Below, one piece after another: positions 16,116 through 25,869 of a stretch of 42,840 bases of DNA. The position numbers and the translations under genes were made by a program. A model generated the notes under the pieces. It was given only the letters and a program-made list of their open reading frames with translations, did no database searches and was not told where the DNA came from. The DNA is from an uncultured Clostridia bacterium. GTDB lineage: Bacteria; Bacillota; Clostridia; UBA1381. Each line of letters begins with the position of its first letter. Within the stretch, counting starts at the first letter, position 1. The DNA is taken from NCBI GenBank assembly GCA_944393255.1, contig CALXZP010000004.1, positions 1 through 42,840 on the forward strand, given 5' to 3'.

Positions 16116-17912
16116 ATGGATAAGGATCGCGACGAGATCTTGAACGATCTTATTAAGTATTACGACGCCGACACAAAAACAGAGACCGGAAGCGGAACGG
16201 AGCAAGCCGAGACTGCGTCTGCGGACGCTCCGGAGGAGCCGGATGAGCTTGGCAGCACAAGGATCGTCCGAACCCCGGCGGATACGGCTTCGGGCGAGCT
16301 CGGCGGCGATACGATAGCGGTGAATATAAACAAGCCGCAGCCCGAAAAGGATTCTACAATACGCATAGGATCGCTGCCCGCTAACGAGCCTCCGCGCACC
16401 GTACCCGTAAAAGAGGAGGTGCTGGGAAATCTCGGGCTTGACGGACTTCCCATAACCGATACCGCGGCAAACGCTACCCCGGCAGAGCCGGAGGCATACG
16501 AGCCGGAATCTCACGCAGGATATGACGAGAGAGATGCCGCCGAAGGATACGGGAGAGACGGCGAATACCTTGAATACAACGAGGATGAGGACGGCGCCGA
16601 GACTGTATACCGCCGCCCCCGCAGAGGCGTTTGGCACGCGCTCAAGCCGCTTTGGGTAACGGTCATACTCAGCGGCATTATCGCGGCCGGGTTCGGCTTT
16701 TACATGACCGATACCGGAATAATCGGAACATACAAGCGCAATTTTGAGTATAACATGAACATGCTTCTGGATATGTTCGGCATAAGCCTTGAGGAACCTG
16801 TCCTGACGCCCGTAGAAAGCGTTGATACCTCGGAAAACACAGCCGAATTTGAAACGGACGTTGCCGTTTCCTCCTCAGGAACGGCGCAGTCCTTTCAGGA
16901 GACCGACAACGTGCGCGAGGAGATACCCTCCGAGTACAGGGCGGTCGAAAAGGAGACGCACCGTCTCCCTTTTGCTGAAGCAGGCAGCTCCGGATTTGCT
17001 GTATATGACAGCGGGGTTGTCTGCGCAAAATCGAACTATCTTTCATATCTGAGCGCGTCAGGGAACATCAAATGGGAGCTTACGACCGACGTTCAGGATC
17101 CCATACTCTGCGCTTCGGGCGATTATATAGCGATAGCGGCAAAGAACGGCACAAGGCTCAATCTGTACAAGGACAGCGAGCTTCAATTCGCCCTCGACGC
17201 CGATAACCGTATAATAAGCTGCAGCGTTTCCTCACGCGGCGACGTTGTGCTGATAACGGAACGCCCTGCATACAAGGGCGCTGTAGTAGTTTTCAACAAA
17301 CGCGGCGAGGAGATTTTCTCATGGTCGTCGGGCGTTAACTATATAACCTCGGCTTCTATCCTCAGAACAAGGCTCGTAGCCGTGTCGCTCGTCAATGTCG
17401 AAACGAAGGTCACCTCGTATCTGATGGTGTTCGACGTAGACTCGCCCGATCCCCTTGCCGGAGCGGAGCTGACGGACACGCTGGTGTTTGATGTGTTCGA
17501 CAACGGCAGACAGATATTTACCACAGGCGACAACAGCATTTCCTCAATGAGCGAATACTGCGAGGTGCGTTACGATAAGCGGTTTGACAATGCGTCTCTG
17601 ACCCACGCCGCGCACGACGACAGCGGCAGCAGAGCAGTTGCCTTTACGCAGGACAATGTTCCGGTTCTCAATATGTACAGCAAAAGCGGCGAGCTTATCT
17701 ATTCCTATTCCATAGAAAACGATCCGGATTTTATAGATATCTGCAAGACGACCGTACTCTACAACAACGGCAGAGACGTTATCTGCGGCAAGGTGAACAG
17801 CGAAAACAAATACCTGTATACCGCGCCGATGGATATAAAGGATCTGCTGCTTCTAAACAGCAAGGCGTATATTATCATATACGAAAACAGCATTGAGATC
17901 ATAAGGATATGA
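16116..17912 (+). CDS. DUF5711-type membrane-anchored beta-propeller-like protein
   Basis: 598 residues. Residues 1-170 are acidic, low-complexity and probably cytoplasmic and disordered. One membrane helix (about 177-197, PLWVTVILSGIIAAGFGFYM) follows an Arg-rich segment (YRRPRRG), then an extracytoplasmic domain from about 280 onward with repeated strands such as GFAVYDSGVVCAKSNYLSYL and GDYIAIAAKNGTRLNLYKDS, which look like PQQ/WD-type propeller blades. I assign it to DUF5711, found in Oscillospiraceae; function unknown. GAGGAGGT precedes ATG 16116, 15 bp after truA, so it is in the same operon. A terminator overlaps its stop codon. Confidence 0.75.
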   Translation: MDKDRDEILNDLIKYYDADTKTETGSGTEQAETASADAPEEPDELGSTRIVRTPADTASGELGGDTIAVNINKPQPEKDSTIRIGSLPANEPPRTVPVKEEVLGNLGLDGLPITDTAANATPAEPEAYEPESHAGYDERDAAEGYGRDGEYLEYNEDEDGAETVYRRPRRGVWHALKPLWVTVILSGIIAAGFGFYMTDTGIIGTYKRNFEYNMNMLLDMFGISLEEPVLTPVESVDTSENTAEFETDVAVSSSGTAQSFQETDNVREEIPSEYRAVEKETHRLPFAEAGSSGFAVYDSGVVCAKSNYLSYLSASGNIKWELTTDVQDPILCASGDYIAIAAKNGTRLNLYKDSELQFALDADNRIISCSVSSRGDVVLITERPAYKGAVVVFNKRGEEIFSWSSGVNYITSASILRTRLVAVSLVNVETKVTSYLMVFDVDSPDPLAGAELTDTLVFDVFDNGRQIFTTGDNSISSMSEYCEVRYDKRFDNASLTHAAHDDSGSRAVAFTQDNVPVLNMYSKSGELIYSYSIENDPDFIDICKTTVLYNNGRDVICGKVNSENKYLYTAPMDIKDLLLLNSKAYIIIYENSIEIIRI

Positions 17913-17938
17913 CGGAGCGCTGCCGCGCTCCGTTTTTT
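17912..17938 (+). terminator. terminator overlapping the DUF5711 stop
   Basis: ACGGAGCGC (17912-17920), loop TGCC, GCGCTCCGT (17925-17933), then a T run to 17938. The stop TGA is 17910-17912. Confidence 0.88.
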
Positions 17939-17946
17939 CCGGACAC

Positions 17947-17968
17947 ATCCGACCCTCTCGGGTCGGAT
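17947..17968 (+). other. hairpin directly before the cvpA-like ribosome site
   Basis: ATCCGACCC (17947-17955), loop TCTC, GGGTCGGAT (17960-17968): a perfect 9-bp stem ending two bases before the AGGGAGGG ribosome site. With the preceding terminator it makes two stacked hairpins and may protect a processed end or tune translation. Confidence 0.7.
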
Positions 17969-17985
17969 AAGGGAGGGTGAATTAT

Positions 17986-18636
17986 ATGGATCTGTCTTTG
18001 ATACTTGATATACTGCTGTGCGCAGTGCTCGCAGCCGCTTTTTTTATCGGTCTGAAACGCGGATTTCTGCGCACCGTATGGGGACTGGGCGCATTCGTGC
18101 TCGCGGTCGTACTGACGATAGTGATAAAGCCTTACACCACGGACTTTTTCCGGGGCTCCGTCCTGCATTATATGGTAGAGGACAAGGTATACACCGCGGT
18201 CCTCGACCGCATACCAAATGCTCCGGACGCGGCGGAAGGCGGCAGCAAGCTTTTCAGTGAGGCATACTCCATGCCCGAGAAATACGCCGAGAACGCCGCC
18301 GAGGTATTCGATTCGGCGGCCGAAAAAACAGCTGAGGCGGCCGCGGCTGCGGCTGCGGACACTGTCGCGTCCATCACCGAAGCGATACTTCTTTTTGTCT
18401 CTTTAAGGCTCGCTCTTGCGATCATATATTCCGTCCTTAAGCTCATATTCAAATTCCCGCTTCTTAAGCAGACTAACAAGCTTGCAGGCGCAGCCGTTCA
18501 GACCGCGCTCGCGCTCGCGGCCGTGTATACAGTCTTTGCGGCGGCAGCTGTAATGGGTACTGATATTTTTGCGGATACCGTTCTGTGCAAAGCGATGTAC
18601 AATAACAATATACTCCTCGCTCTGCTCGGTCTTTAA
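17986..18636 (+). CDS. CvpA-family membrane protein
   Basis: 216 residues. ATG 17986 follows AGGGAGGG at proper distance; GTG 17977 is in frame but too close to that site. N-terminal LSLILDILLCAVLAAAFFIGLKRGFLRTVWGLGAFVLAVVL fits the CvpA core (D..ll..l...G..rG....). Further helices at about 130-150 and 165-190 flank an Ala/Glu-rich predicted amphipathic segment (EKTAEAAAAAAADTVASITE). CvpA of E. coli is linked to colicin V production and envelope function; the role in Clostridia is unknown. Confidence 0.78.
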   Translation: MDLSLILDILLCAVLAAAFFIGLKRGFLRTVWGLGAFVLAVVLTIVIKPYTTDFFRGSVLHYMVEDKVYTAVLDRIPNAPDAAEGGSKLFSEAYSMPEKYAENAAEVFDSAAEKTAEAAAAAAADTVASITEAILLFVSLRLALAIIYSVLKLIFKFPLLKQTNKLAGAAVQTALALAAVYTVFAAAAVMGTDIFADTVLCKAMYNNNILLALLGL

Positions 18637-18647
18637 GTGACAGGAAC

Positions 18648-18697
18648 AAAGCTGCGCCGCTGTGCGGTATACCGCACAACGGCGCAGCTTTAATTTT
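18648..18697. terminator. bidirectional terminator between cvpA-like and glycosidase genes
   Basis: AAAGCTGCGCCG (18648-18659) pairs with CGGCGCAGCTTT (18680-18691), enclosing the inner palindrome TGTGCGGTATACCGCACA; T-rich AATTTTTT follows on the plus strand. Convergent genes end on either side. Confidence 0.85.
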
Positions 18698-21600
18698 TTA
18701 TCCTTCAAAGGTCACTGTCATATCATCGTCGTTATACTCGGCATTTACCATGCCTTCGTCATATTCCAGCGACTTAAGATAGCCGTACGCATCCGTATTG
18801 TCCGCTTTTACGGATACGCCGCAGCCCTCTCCGAGCCCCGAAACATCAAGTACACCTCTCCTATAATAGACCTTCGCCTTTGTTGAACCCTTGAGTATCA
18901 CAGCTGCATTAGAATCCCACGGCATTGACAAAATGTCGGTAAATTCGCCGTATTTTTCCGAATTCTCGCCGCTGTTCTCGTTGCCCTCAAAGACAACGTC
19001 TTTGAATGTCACAGTACCTTTTGTATTGAATACCGCAGCCCTTTCCGCCGCTGTTGTATTGAAATTGCGTATAGTCACATTCTCAAATGTGACGTCCGCA
19101 CCGTTAAACCACAAGCATGCGTCGGTGAATGTAACATTATCCTTGTTGCCGTCAATGATCATATTGCTGTACACCCATTCCGAAGCATTATTGTGGAACA
19201 GCATAGCGTCGCCGTATTTGCTCATGCCTTTTACAAGCATATTACCTCCGCCGTCGATAGAGCCGCTCACCACATCGCCGTTAAGACCTGAGTTTACCAC
19301 GCTTATCACCGCTTCGCCGAGCTTATACGCTCCGCCCGCCGCGAACGCCGAGGCAAGCTCCGCTTCGGAGTATATCTCGGGTACAGTCTTTACCTTTACA
19401 GAGATATTGTCAATGGAATGATAATCGGCAGGATGCATTACCGCAACATATACCCTGTCGTCTTCGCCGAACTCTATCGAAGCCTCACCTGAAAGAGTCA
19501 CCTTCGTTCCGTCGTCCGGAGTTATCTCCTCGTCTGCAATGACGTAAGTCTTGCGCTCTCCGTTGCTGCCGTATACCTCCAGCATGAGCTTTGCAGATGA
19601 CTCCCAAAAATATCCGGCATGAGCGCTGACGATAAAGGTCTCTCCGCTGTATCCCTCAAGATACTCTGTAATATCGCGTCTTATCCCGTTTCCGTCATCA
19701 TAAGGCAACTCCATCCTAACGTCAAGTGAACTGCCATAGTACATCGCTTCCGCTCCATCCGGCAGCTCATAAAGCGCCGATGTGTCCTCAGCGAAGTTAT
19801 CCTCGAACAGCGTCTGTTCGCCCGAAGGATCCCGACCTGTACTCTTCTGTATCTTTATATATGTGAGCCATATATCTGCGTCACTTTCGAGAGATACAAG
19901 TGCGCTGTCCTCGCCTTCCTTAACTGTAAATTCCGCCGTTCTCTCACTGTATACCGTCGTGTTCCAGCTGTCGTCGCTCGATATGCTGTAGGTATCCACA
20001 GTCTCGCCGTTTATGATCAGACTGAACGGGCCGCCGTTCCACCACATCGCCTGCTGACCCGTGGTGATAGTATAGTCTCCCGGCTCAAGCTCGAATTTAT
20101 ATCGTATATAGTGCTTGCCGCTGAACCCGTTCTCAGCTGTCTGACGATCAAACGAACTGCGGTAGCTGTCGTTTTTGCTAGCCTGCTCATCGATGCCCCA
20201 GCGTTTCGGCCACTGGTATTTAGTCCATGCTCCCTCTGATTTTCCGAGTATCGTTCTTCCGAGAGTGCTTTCATTATCCGCAAAATCCGTGCCGTAATAC
20301 GCCGGATCCTCATCCGTTACGTATACGCCCCACTTATAGCCCGTCACATCGTCAAGACCGTAGATCCTGTCGGTCACGCTGTTCCTTCTTCCGAACCGGT
20401 CGCCGTTACAGAGGGATTCGGGGAAATGGTCTCCGCAGTCAACAAAATATTCTGTACTGCTGTCGGCATTCCAGCGGTTGTCGCTTTCGGAATTGGTTAT
20501 ACGGAAGCTGTCCGCATAGACCGTGCCCGACGTAAGCTCCGATGTATCTATCGAGACCTCGACCGGCGCGCCCGTGAATGTATGATGTATCGCCGTTGCT
20601 TCGTATCCGTTCCCGAGGACGAGCTCTTTTCTCGTTTCAGTTCCGTTTTCATTTATAACAAGATATGCGCTGCCCTCTGTATTTTCACCCTTCGTATATA
20701 CCGATACGAAGCCGTTTCCGTAGAAGCCGTCTGCGGCCGCGGTCTGAGAAAGCGTTCCACCCGCCTCTATCATCGCATAATATCCGTTAAGGCTGTTGGC
20801 CGCACTGTACGAAACGGTCACGCCCTCCGCCGTCCAGCCGGCGGTATCGCCCGTACCGAAGCCGGCGTTTTCAAGATATTTATCCGTGTATTCCGTAACA
20901 TAGCCGCTCTGCGCCTCGGAATAGTCCGGCGAAGATTCGGACGGAGCATTAGCGGCATCATATACGCCCGCAGCCGGAGCTATCATAAGCTTTTCTATAT
21001 TCGGCGCGTAGTTTACCTGCCTTTCCTGCGACGGCATGGCAACGTCGCCGCCGTACCAGCGCGATACACTGTCGTCGTTATACATACGGATAGCATTTTC
21101 ACCCGCCTTAAGGTCGAGCATGATCGTCTTTTCCTTAAAGGTGCCGCGCGAATATGTGTTTATGAAGAAATACTTATCGTTGCTTATCTCCGCGCCGCTG
21201 CTGTCTGTCACGGCAATATTCATATAACGGTCTATTATCTTCGTATTGTACGGGTGCTCTCCGCACAGCTCGTCATTTGAATGGAATATCCTGAGCGCGT
21301 ACCGACCGTCCGCAGGAGCGTTATACTTATATTCTATATATCCGCCCGGCGTATCCTTTGCGGAGGTTTCGGAAGCGTATGTCGCGTCTATATCGGACAT
21401 AAGCTCAGCTCCGTTTTCATCCTTTACCGCAACTAATATCTGATGGAAAAACTCATCGTTTATGATCCTCTGAGGCCCGCTGTAGCCCTCGTTCGGCTGC
21501 GGTTCTTTCTCGATATATCCGTCCGGCTTCTTCAGAGTCGAAGCGTCAAGATCAAGAGATACGGTTTTCACCTCGCCCGGAGCCAGCTTGAGAGTCTGTT

Positions 21601-24589
21601 CATCGCTGTCGAGAAGAGTATTTTCGTTCGGGTATGCAACGTCGGGATCGCAGTACTCGGCATATTCGGTATTGTTCAGCAATGCACCGAGCTTTACCGT
21701 CCTTTCCTCAGAGCCTGTATTCCTGACCTCCGCCGTCAGCTCTATCCTATCTGCCGCCGCAGTTCCTGCTGCTTCGACCGCTCCCGACAGAGGCTTGTTT
21801 TTTCCGTCCCAGAGATACAGAACAGTCTTTCCGCCCTCCGGCTCCTCCGGAACAGCCGCACTCACTTCCGTGCTTTCTCCCGCAGTCAGATCGACCTCAT
21901 CCATGCCTATACCCGCAAGTCTGCCGTCCCTGTCATATACGGCCGCAAAAAATCTTGCCGCCTCGTCGGTCTCGCTCAGTGCGGCTGCCTTTGCTGTCCT
22001 TATCCCGTCAACATAGACTATCTCCGCTCCCGTAAGACCGCTGCCTGCCGTCTGCTCCTGTGAAGCCGAAACAGTGCTCTGCGTTCTCTTTTTCGATATC
22101 TCAACCGAAACGCCGCTGCCGCTGCCCTTGGCTGTGTCGGCTCCGCGCATTCCCGACAGGTAAACTCCGTTTTCAGCGTCCGGGCTCTCAACGAGCGTAT
22201 AAAGCTCCTTATATTCCTCCGGAATGAGCTGAGCCGCGCTCACCGTTTCAAACCGTGAGGATGTTTCATAAACTCTCATGCTGTCAAGATCAATATTCGT
22301 ATCGGCGTCTATGTCTATTATATTTATGCCCTTTTCAAGATATATGTTCACGCCGGACACCGTCCAGTCCGCAGAAGCTCTTATTTCAGCTGCCGCCGCG
22401 AAATTCGTGAGATCGACCGCTGTGTTCCCGTGATAAACGTTTATCCTGCCGTCCGCGCCGGATCTGTATCTGAACGCGAGATCGTACATGCCGCTTTCCC
22501 TTACAACTACGCTCATGCGGGCACCGCCGCCTTCGGTGACCTTTTTGTCCGAAAGTCCCGTTATATAGGAAGTACCTTTTCCGTTCACTGTACGTAGCGT
22601 TGTCGTATTGCCTATAAGCTCGTTGAAATCAGCATCCTCAGCCTCGTAGGTCTTGTCAAAAATGATATCCTTTCCGTATTCGCCTTTATACTTAACTACC
22701 AGCAGATCGTGGAGCAGCTCTCCGTCCTGAAGAGACGTGAGCTGTATCGTATGCTCCCCTGCCGTGAGGTCAAGGAATACCCGCTTTGCTCCGGTCGTGT
22801 TTGTGAGCAGAGTATTGTTCATTGTAAGCGTTTCGGCGGCGCCGCCGTCTACGCTCATGCTCTGATAAAGATTGAGCGAGAGACTGCCCTCGGGATCGTT
22901 TCTTGTCGTGCCCTGTCCGTTTCCGTATATGAAATTAAGCTCATATCTTCCGTTCTTGGGTACGTTTATCGTATATGTGAGCTCCGAGTCCTTCTTTCTC
23001 ATATATACCAGTCCGTCGTCGGATATATACGAGGACGCGCCCCAGTAGCTTCCGCCGATATACCTGTTGCAGTTCTCCGCGCCGCCGGATACCTGCGCAT
23101 CTTCCGCCTCATAATAGCCTATATACGGAGCGGTATATTTTACCGACATATCCGCGTCGTCCGCCGCAGGCGTTACGGTTACATAGAACGATGTGGAGAA
23201 CTTCATGTTGTCCAGATCGAAGCTTACACAGCCGTCATCGCTGACCGGGAAATTACCCTCAAGCACGGTGTCCGTTTCAAACTGCGTGCCTATCATTCCG
23301 GCATAATCCGAGGATTCCACCTTTATATGTACCTTTTCCGAGTCCTTAAAGCTCTCTCCGGAGGTCACGTCGTTGAGCTGTACAGTCGCCCTGCCGTCGC
23401 AGCCGCCCAGAAGTATCTTTATATTCTGCTTATTGTTATCTATCGTTGAAAGTCCGTACAGCTCGTCATAATCGGTATTGCTCTCCACTCCCAAAAGCTT
23501 GCCCGACATATCGCCGTACCATTTATACGTCCACCATGACGCCGAGCCTTCGTTAGCGTCCGAAGCGAGGTCGTTCAGACTGTTGCCCTGGTGCCAGAAC
23601 GGCAGACATGCGTAATAGCCGTTATCCTCAAACCGCGCTATCCAGTTGACCAGTCTGCCCGGAACGCCGCAGTCGTCCATGGTAGCGTATTCGTTTATAA
23701 CTATCTGCGGAAGCTCGGGCACTGCAAGTCCGGCGTCCTTATACGCCGTTTCCCATGCTCTCGCAAAATGCTCGTTATGCCCTTCCATATCGCGGAGATC
23801 CGCCACGTCCAGCTCGTGCCAGGTGATTATGTCAGGCATACAGTCGTTTTCTATACAGAACGGCAGGAAATCCTTCCATTCATAATCGCGCACATTACCA
23901 TCTTCTGTTATGGTTCCGAAAGCCTGGTTATAGTTCCACTCGTTCGTTCCGCCTATAGTCGCGTTGGGGTCTACCTCTGTTATGGCTTTGTAATACTCGA
24001 GCCATGCCAATCCGAAATGCTCCGCCCCTACTCTGGGCGCGCCCTCGTTGATGGGCAGATAGATTATCGCCTCGTCGATATCTATCCGCTGCGCCAGTTC
24101 GTCGGGCGTACCGTCCAGAACGCCGTGTTCCTTCTTCCAGTTCTCTTTCCACTGTACTATATGCGGAACCACCTTGTCGCGCATCACCTTGGCGTATTCC
24201 CTGTAATCCGCGCTTACGCCCAGAGCATAGCCGTAATAGTTGGGCAGGTACATCATAACCTGCTCGCCGCCGGCTTCCAGGAACTGCTCCGCCACCTTCT
24301 CGGCGTCGCCGTAGGGGTGCTCCGTTGTCAGCATCGTTCCCGTAGCAAGCACCTTCGGCTTGAGGGGTACGAGCGTGTTTGAGGTAGGTACTCCCTCATC
24401 GGCTATACCGTAGAGAAAGCCGCCCGCGCCGTGGATTATATCGCCCTTTACGTCCGATACGTTCACGGTGAGCTTTGCCGTATTCGCGCTGACCGGATTA
24501 TCCGCAGCCGAGACCGACACTCCCAGTCCCGAAAGCATGGATACCGCCGAGACAGCAGCGGCTATACGTTTTTTTACAGTCGTTTTCAT
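18698..24589 (-). CDS. giant secreted multi-domain glycoside hydrolase (clan GH-A-like) with CBMs and beta-helix
   Basis: 1963 residues. ATG 24589 has AAAGGAG 8 nt upstream and gives a signal peptide ending near VSVSAADNP. Residues about 40-420 look like a clan GH-A (TIM-barrel) catalytic domain: Glu182 in YLPINEGAPRV fits the acid/base after strand 4, Glu300 in IVINEYATMDD fits the nucleophile after strand 7, with DIITWHELD between; GH39-like is my best guess. Then CBM6/35-like modules (YEAEDAQVSGG near 495, YEAEDADFNE near 655), another YxYNAPADGRYALRI module near 1110, a CBM4/9-like module near 1290, a malectin-like YFVDCGDHFPES region near 1420, a further sandwich near 1600, and a C-terminal pectate-lyase-like beta-helix (about 1735-1920). 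No anchor or dockerin is seen. The divergent AraC gene is its likely regulator. Confidence 0.85.
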   Translation of the reverse strand: MKTTVKKRIAAAVSAVSMLSGLGVSVSAADNPVSANTAKLTVNVSDVKGDIIHGAGGFLYGIADEGVPTSNTLVPLKPKVLATGTMLTTEHPYGDAEKVAEQFLEAGGEQVMMYLPNYYGYALGVSADYREYAKVMRDKVVPHIVQWKENWKKEHGVLDGTPDELAQRIDIDEAIIYLPINEGAPRVGAEHFGLAWLEYYKAITEVDPNATIGGTNEWNYNQAFGTITEDGNVRDYEWKDFLPFCIENDCMPDIITWHELDVADLRDMEGHNEHFARAWETAYKDAGLAVPELPQIVINEYATMDDCGVPGRLVNWIARFEDNGYYACLPFWHQGNSLNDLASDANEGSASWWTYKWYGDMSGKLLGVESNTDYDELYGLSTIDNNKQNIKILLGGCDGRATVQLNDVTSGESFKDSEKVHIKVESSDYAGMIGTQFETDTVLEGNFPVSDDGCVSFDLDNMKFSTSFYVTVTPAADDADMSVKYTAPYIGYYEAEDAQVSGGAENCNRYIGGSYWGASSYISDDGLVYMRKKDSELTYTINVPKNGRYELNFIYGNGQGTTRNDPEGSLSLNLYQSMSVDGGAAETLTMNNTLLTNTTGAKRVFLDLTAGEHTIQLTSLQDGELLHDLLVVKYKGEYGKDIIFDKTYEAEDADFNELIGNTTTLRTVNGKGTSYITGLSDKKVTEGGGARMSVVVRESGMYDLAFRYRSGADGRINVYHGNTAVDLTNFAAAAEIRASADWTVSGVNIYLEKGINIIDIDADTNIDLDSMRVYETSSRFETVSAAQLIPEEYKELYTLVESPDAENGVYLSGMRGADTAKGSGSGVSVEISKKRTQSTVSASQEQTAGSGLTGAEIVYVDGIRTAKAAALSETDEAARFFAAVYDRDGRLAGIGMDEVDLTAGESTEVSAAVPEEPEGGKTVLYLWDGKNKPLSGAVEAAGTAAADRIELTAEVRNTGSEERTVKLGALLNNTEYAEYCDPDVAYPNENTLLDSDEQTLKLAPGEVKTVSLDLDASTLKKPDGYIEKEPQPNEGYSGPQRIINDEFFHQILVAVKDENGAELMSDIDATYASETSAKDTPGGYIEYKYNAPADGRYALRIFHSNDELCGEHPYNTKIIDRYMNIAVTDSSGAEISNDKYFFINTYSRGTFKEKTIMLDLKAGENAIRMYNDDSVSRWYGGDVAMPSQERQVNYAPNIEKLMIAPAAGVYDAANAPSESSPDYSEAQSGYVTEYTDKYLENAGFGTGDTAGWTAEGVTVSYSAANSLNGYYAMIEAGGTLSQTAAADGFYGNGFVSVYTKGENTEGSAYLVINENGTETRKELVLGNGYEATAIHHTFTGAPVEVSIDTSELTSGTVYADSFRITNSESDNRWNADSSTEYFVDCGDHFPESLCNGDRFGRRNSVTDRIYGLDDVTGYKWGVYVTDEDPAYYGTDFADNESTLGRTILGKSEGAWTKYQWPKRWGIDEQASKNDSYRSSFDRQTAENGFSGKHYIRYKFELEPGDYTITTGQQAMWWNGGPFSLIINGETVDTYSISSDDSWNTTVYSERTAEFTVKEGEDSALVSLESDADIWLTYIKIQKSTGRDPSGEQTLFEDNFAEDTSALYELPDGAEAMYYGSSLDVRMELPYDDGNGIRRDITEYLEGYSGETFIVSAHAGYFWESSAKLMLEVYGSNGERKTYVIADEEITPDDGTKVTLSGEASIEFGEDDRVYVAVMHPADYHSIDNISVKVKTVPEIYSEAELASAFAAGGAYKLGEAVISVVNSGLNGDVVSGSIDGGGNMLVKGMSKYGDAMLFHNNASEWVYSNMIIDGNKDNVTFTDACLWFNGADVTFENVTIRNFNTTAAERAAVFNTKGTVTFKDVVFEGNENSGENSEKYGEFTDILSMPWDSNAAVILKGSTKAKVYYRRGVLDVSGLGEGCGVSVKADNTDAYGYLKSLEYDEGMVNAEYNDDDMTVTFEG

Positions 24590-24631
24590 TGCCTTCACTC
24601 CTTTGTTGGTTTTTTGTTCATCGTTGTTTAC

Positions 24632-24637
24632 ATTATA
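24632..24637 (-). promoter_or_regulatory. -10 element of the glycosidase gene
   Basis: Minus strand TATAAT (plus ATTATA 24632-24637), about 43 bp before the start codon. The -35 position 17 bp upstream is only TTTTTT; TTGTTT lies at 20 bp. A poor -35 is consistent with dependence on an activator such as the adjacent AraC protein (inference). Confidence 0.6.
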
Positions 24638-24703
24638 TCATCTCGATTACACAAAAAAAACAAGTATAATAGCATATTTTTTATATAATATTCTCATTTT
24701 TTA

Positions 24704-24732
24704 TTGACAATAACTGATAATTATGATAAAAT
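24704..24732 (+). promoter_or_regulatory. promoter of the araC-type gene
   Basis: TTGACA (24704-24709), 17 bp, TAAAAT (24727-24732). Divergent from the glycosidase promoter, with about 65 bp between the two -10/-35 sets. Confidence 0.85.
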
Positions 24733-24799
24733 ACATATAAGATCATACACACATTGCATGACTGAACGACAAATACAGACAAAGGAGGGACAGCGTTCT

Positions 24800-25684
24800 A
24801 TGAAAAACCGAATAAAATCCGATTATGAGACAATGCCGCACGGCTCAAGCGATTTCCATATGGCTGTATTTTCAGAAAGAGTCTATGAAGCGCCGCTTCA
24901 CCATCACAGCGAGTACGCCATATTTTATCTTGCCGAAGGGAAAATGGATTTCGGTATAAATGACGATACATACGAGCTTTCGGCAGGAGATATAATTTTT
25001 ATAGAACCGTACATGCCTTATTATGCTCTGTATAATAAGGATCGCGAAAGCTTTCATTATTATTCCATACTGTTCGGCGAAGAAATGCTCGGCGCCGAAA
25101 ACGATCCGTGCAGTATATTTATGAAAGACTGCCGCATAAACCGTTTTTTATCCCTCAGCGATACCATACTCTCTTATCTGCCGCAAATATTCACAATGAT
25201 AGAAGATGATACATACGGCAGAGAGTTTCTCATGAAGACGCTGCTATTCAATATCTTTGCGCACATAGTGAATACCGGTCAGTATATGCGCCTTTTCGGA
25301 GACGGCAATTTCAACAAGACCGCCGTATCCCAGGCGGTCAACTGCGTGATAACCTATATAGACGAGCATTACAAGGAGGCTATAACTCTGGATATGCTTT
25401 TGGAAAAGATATCTTACAGCAAGAGCCACCTCATGCGCATCTTCAAGAAGCAGACCGGAATGAATATCATCGATTATGTAAATAAAGTGAGGATCGACCG
25501 GGCGTGTCTCGAACTGATATACACAAACAAAAGCGCCACGGAAATAGCGCTCAATAACGGCTTTAACACCGTTCAGTACTTTACAAGACAGTTTAAGCTC
25601 AGCATCGGCTGTACGCCTATAGAATACCGCAGATTTTCGCGGCGTCATACGAACGTAGAACACATTCCCGGTACCGAGCTGTAG
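24800..25684 (+). CDS. AraC-family transcriptional regulator
   Basis: 294 residues. ATG 24800 has AGGAGG 11 nt upstream; the longer frame back to 24704 overlaps the promoter and is rejected. Residues about 15-110 form a cupin-like ligand domain (APLHHHSEYAIFYLAEGKMD, LSAGDIIFIEPYMPYY). Residues about 190-290 are a double HTH: ITLDMLLEKISYSKSHLMRI, FKKQTGMNIIDYVNKVRIDR, then TNKSATEIALNNGFNTVQYF and the end motif GCTPIEYRR. This is the arrangement of sugar-responsive activators. Divergence from the glycosidase gene suggests it controls that gene in response to a sugar. Confidence 0.93.
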   Translation: MKNRIKSDYETMPHGSSDFHMAVFSERVYEAPLHHHSEYAIFYLAEGKMDFGINDDTYELSAGDIIFIEPYMPYYALYNKDRESFHYYSILFGEEMLGAENDPCSIFMKDCRINRFLSLSDTILSYLPQIFTMIEDDTYGREFLMKTLLFNIFAHIVNTGQYMRLFGDGNFNKTAVSQAVNCVITYIDEHYKEAITLDMLLEKISYSKSHLMRIFKKQTGMNIIDYVNKVRIDRACLELIYTNKSATEIALNNGFNTVQYFTRQFKLSIGCTPIEYRRFSRRHTNVEHIPGTEL

Positions 25685-25712
25685 CCTTGCGTTTACAGAC
25701 CGAAATGCGCTA

Positions 25713-25741
25713 TTGACAAGCCGCATGGGCTGTGTTAAAAT
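25713..25741 (+). promoter_or_regulatory. promoter of ilvD
   Basis: TTGACA (25713-25718), 17 bp, TAAAAT (25736-25741). Predicted start near 25748, so the ilvD leader is about 240 nt. Confidence 0.85.
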
Positions 25742-25763
25742 ATATTCAGACATTGAAGCTTAC

Positions 25764-25869
25764 AAAAACAGCGCTAAACGGCGGCTGTTTTTAATAGGAG
25801 CAGTTCCCCGTCAGGCTCGGCTGAGCCCGGGGTCTGCAAACGGCAAATCGAGCGCCGTACCCCCCCCCC
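25764..25869 (+). promoter_or_regulatory. hairpin-rich ilvD leader with C10 tract
   Basis: AAAAACAGC (25764-25772) pairs with GCTGTTTTT (25784-25792), a terminator-like hairpin. A long stem follows: GCAG/CTGC (25800-25803, 25834-25837), CCCCG/CGGGG (25806-25810, 25828-25832), GGCTC/GAGCC (25814-25818, 25823-25827), loop GGCT. C10 lies at 25860-25869. No T-box sequence or leader peptide rich in Ile/Val/Leu is seen. Attenuation control is plausible but unproved. Confidence 0.5.
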
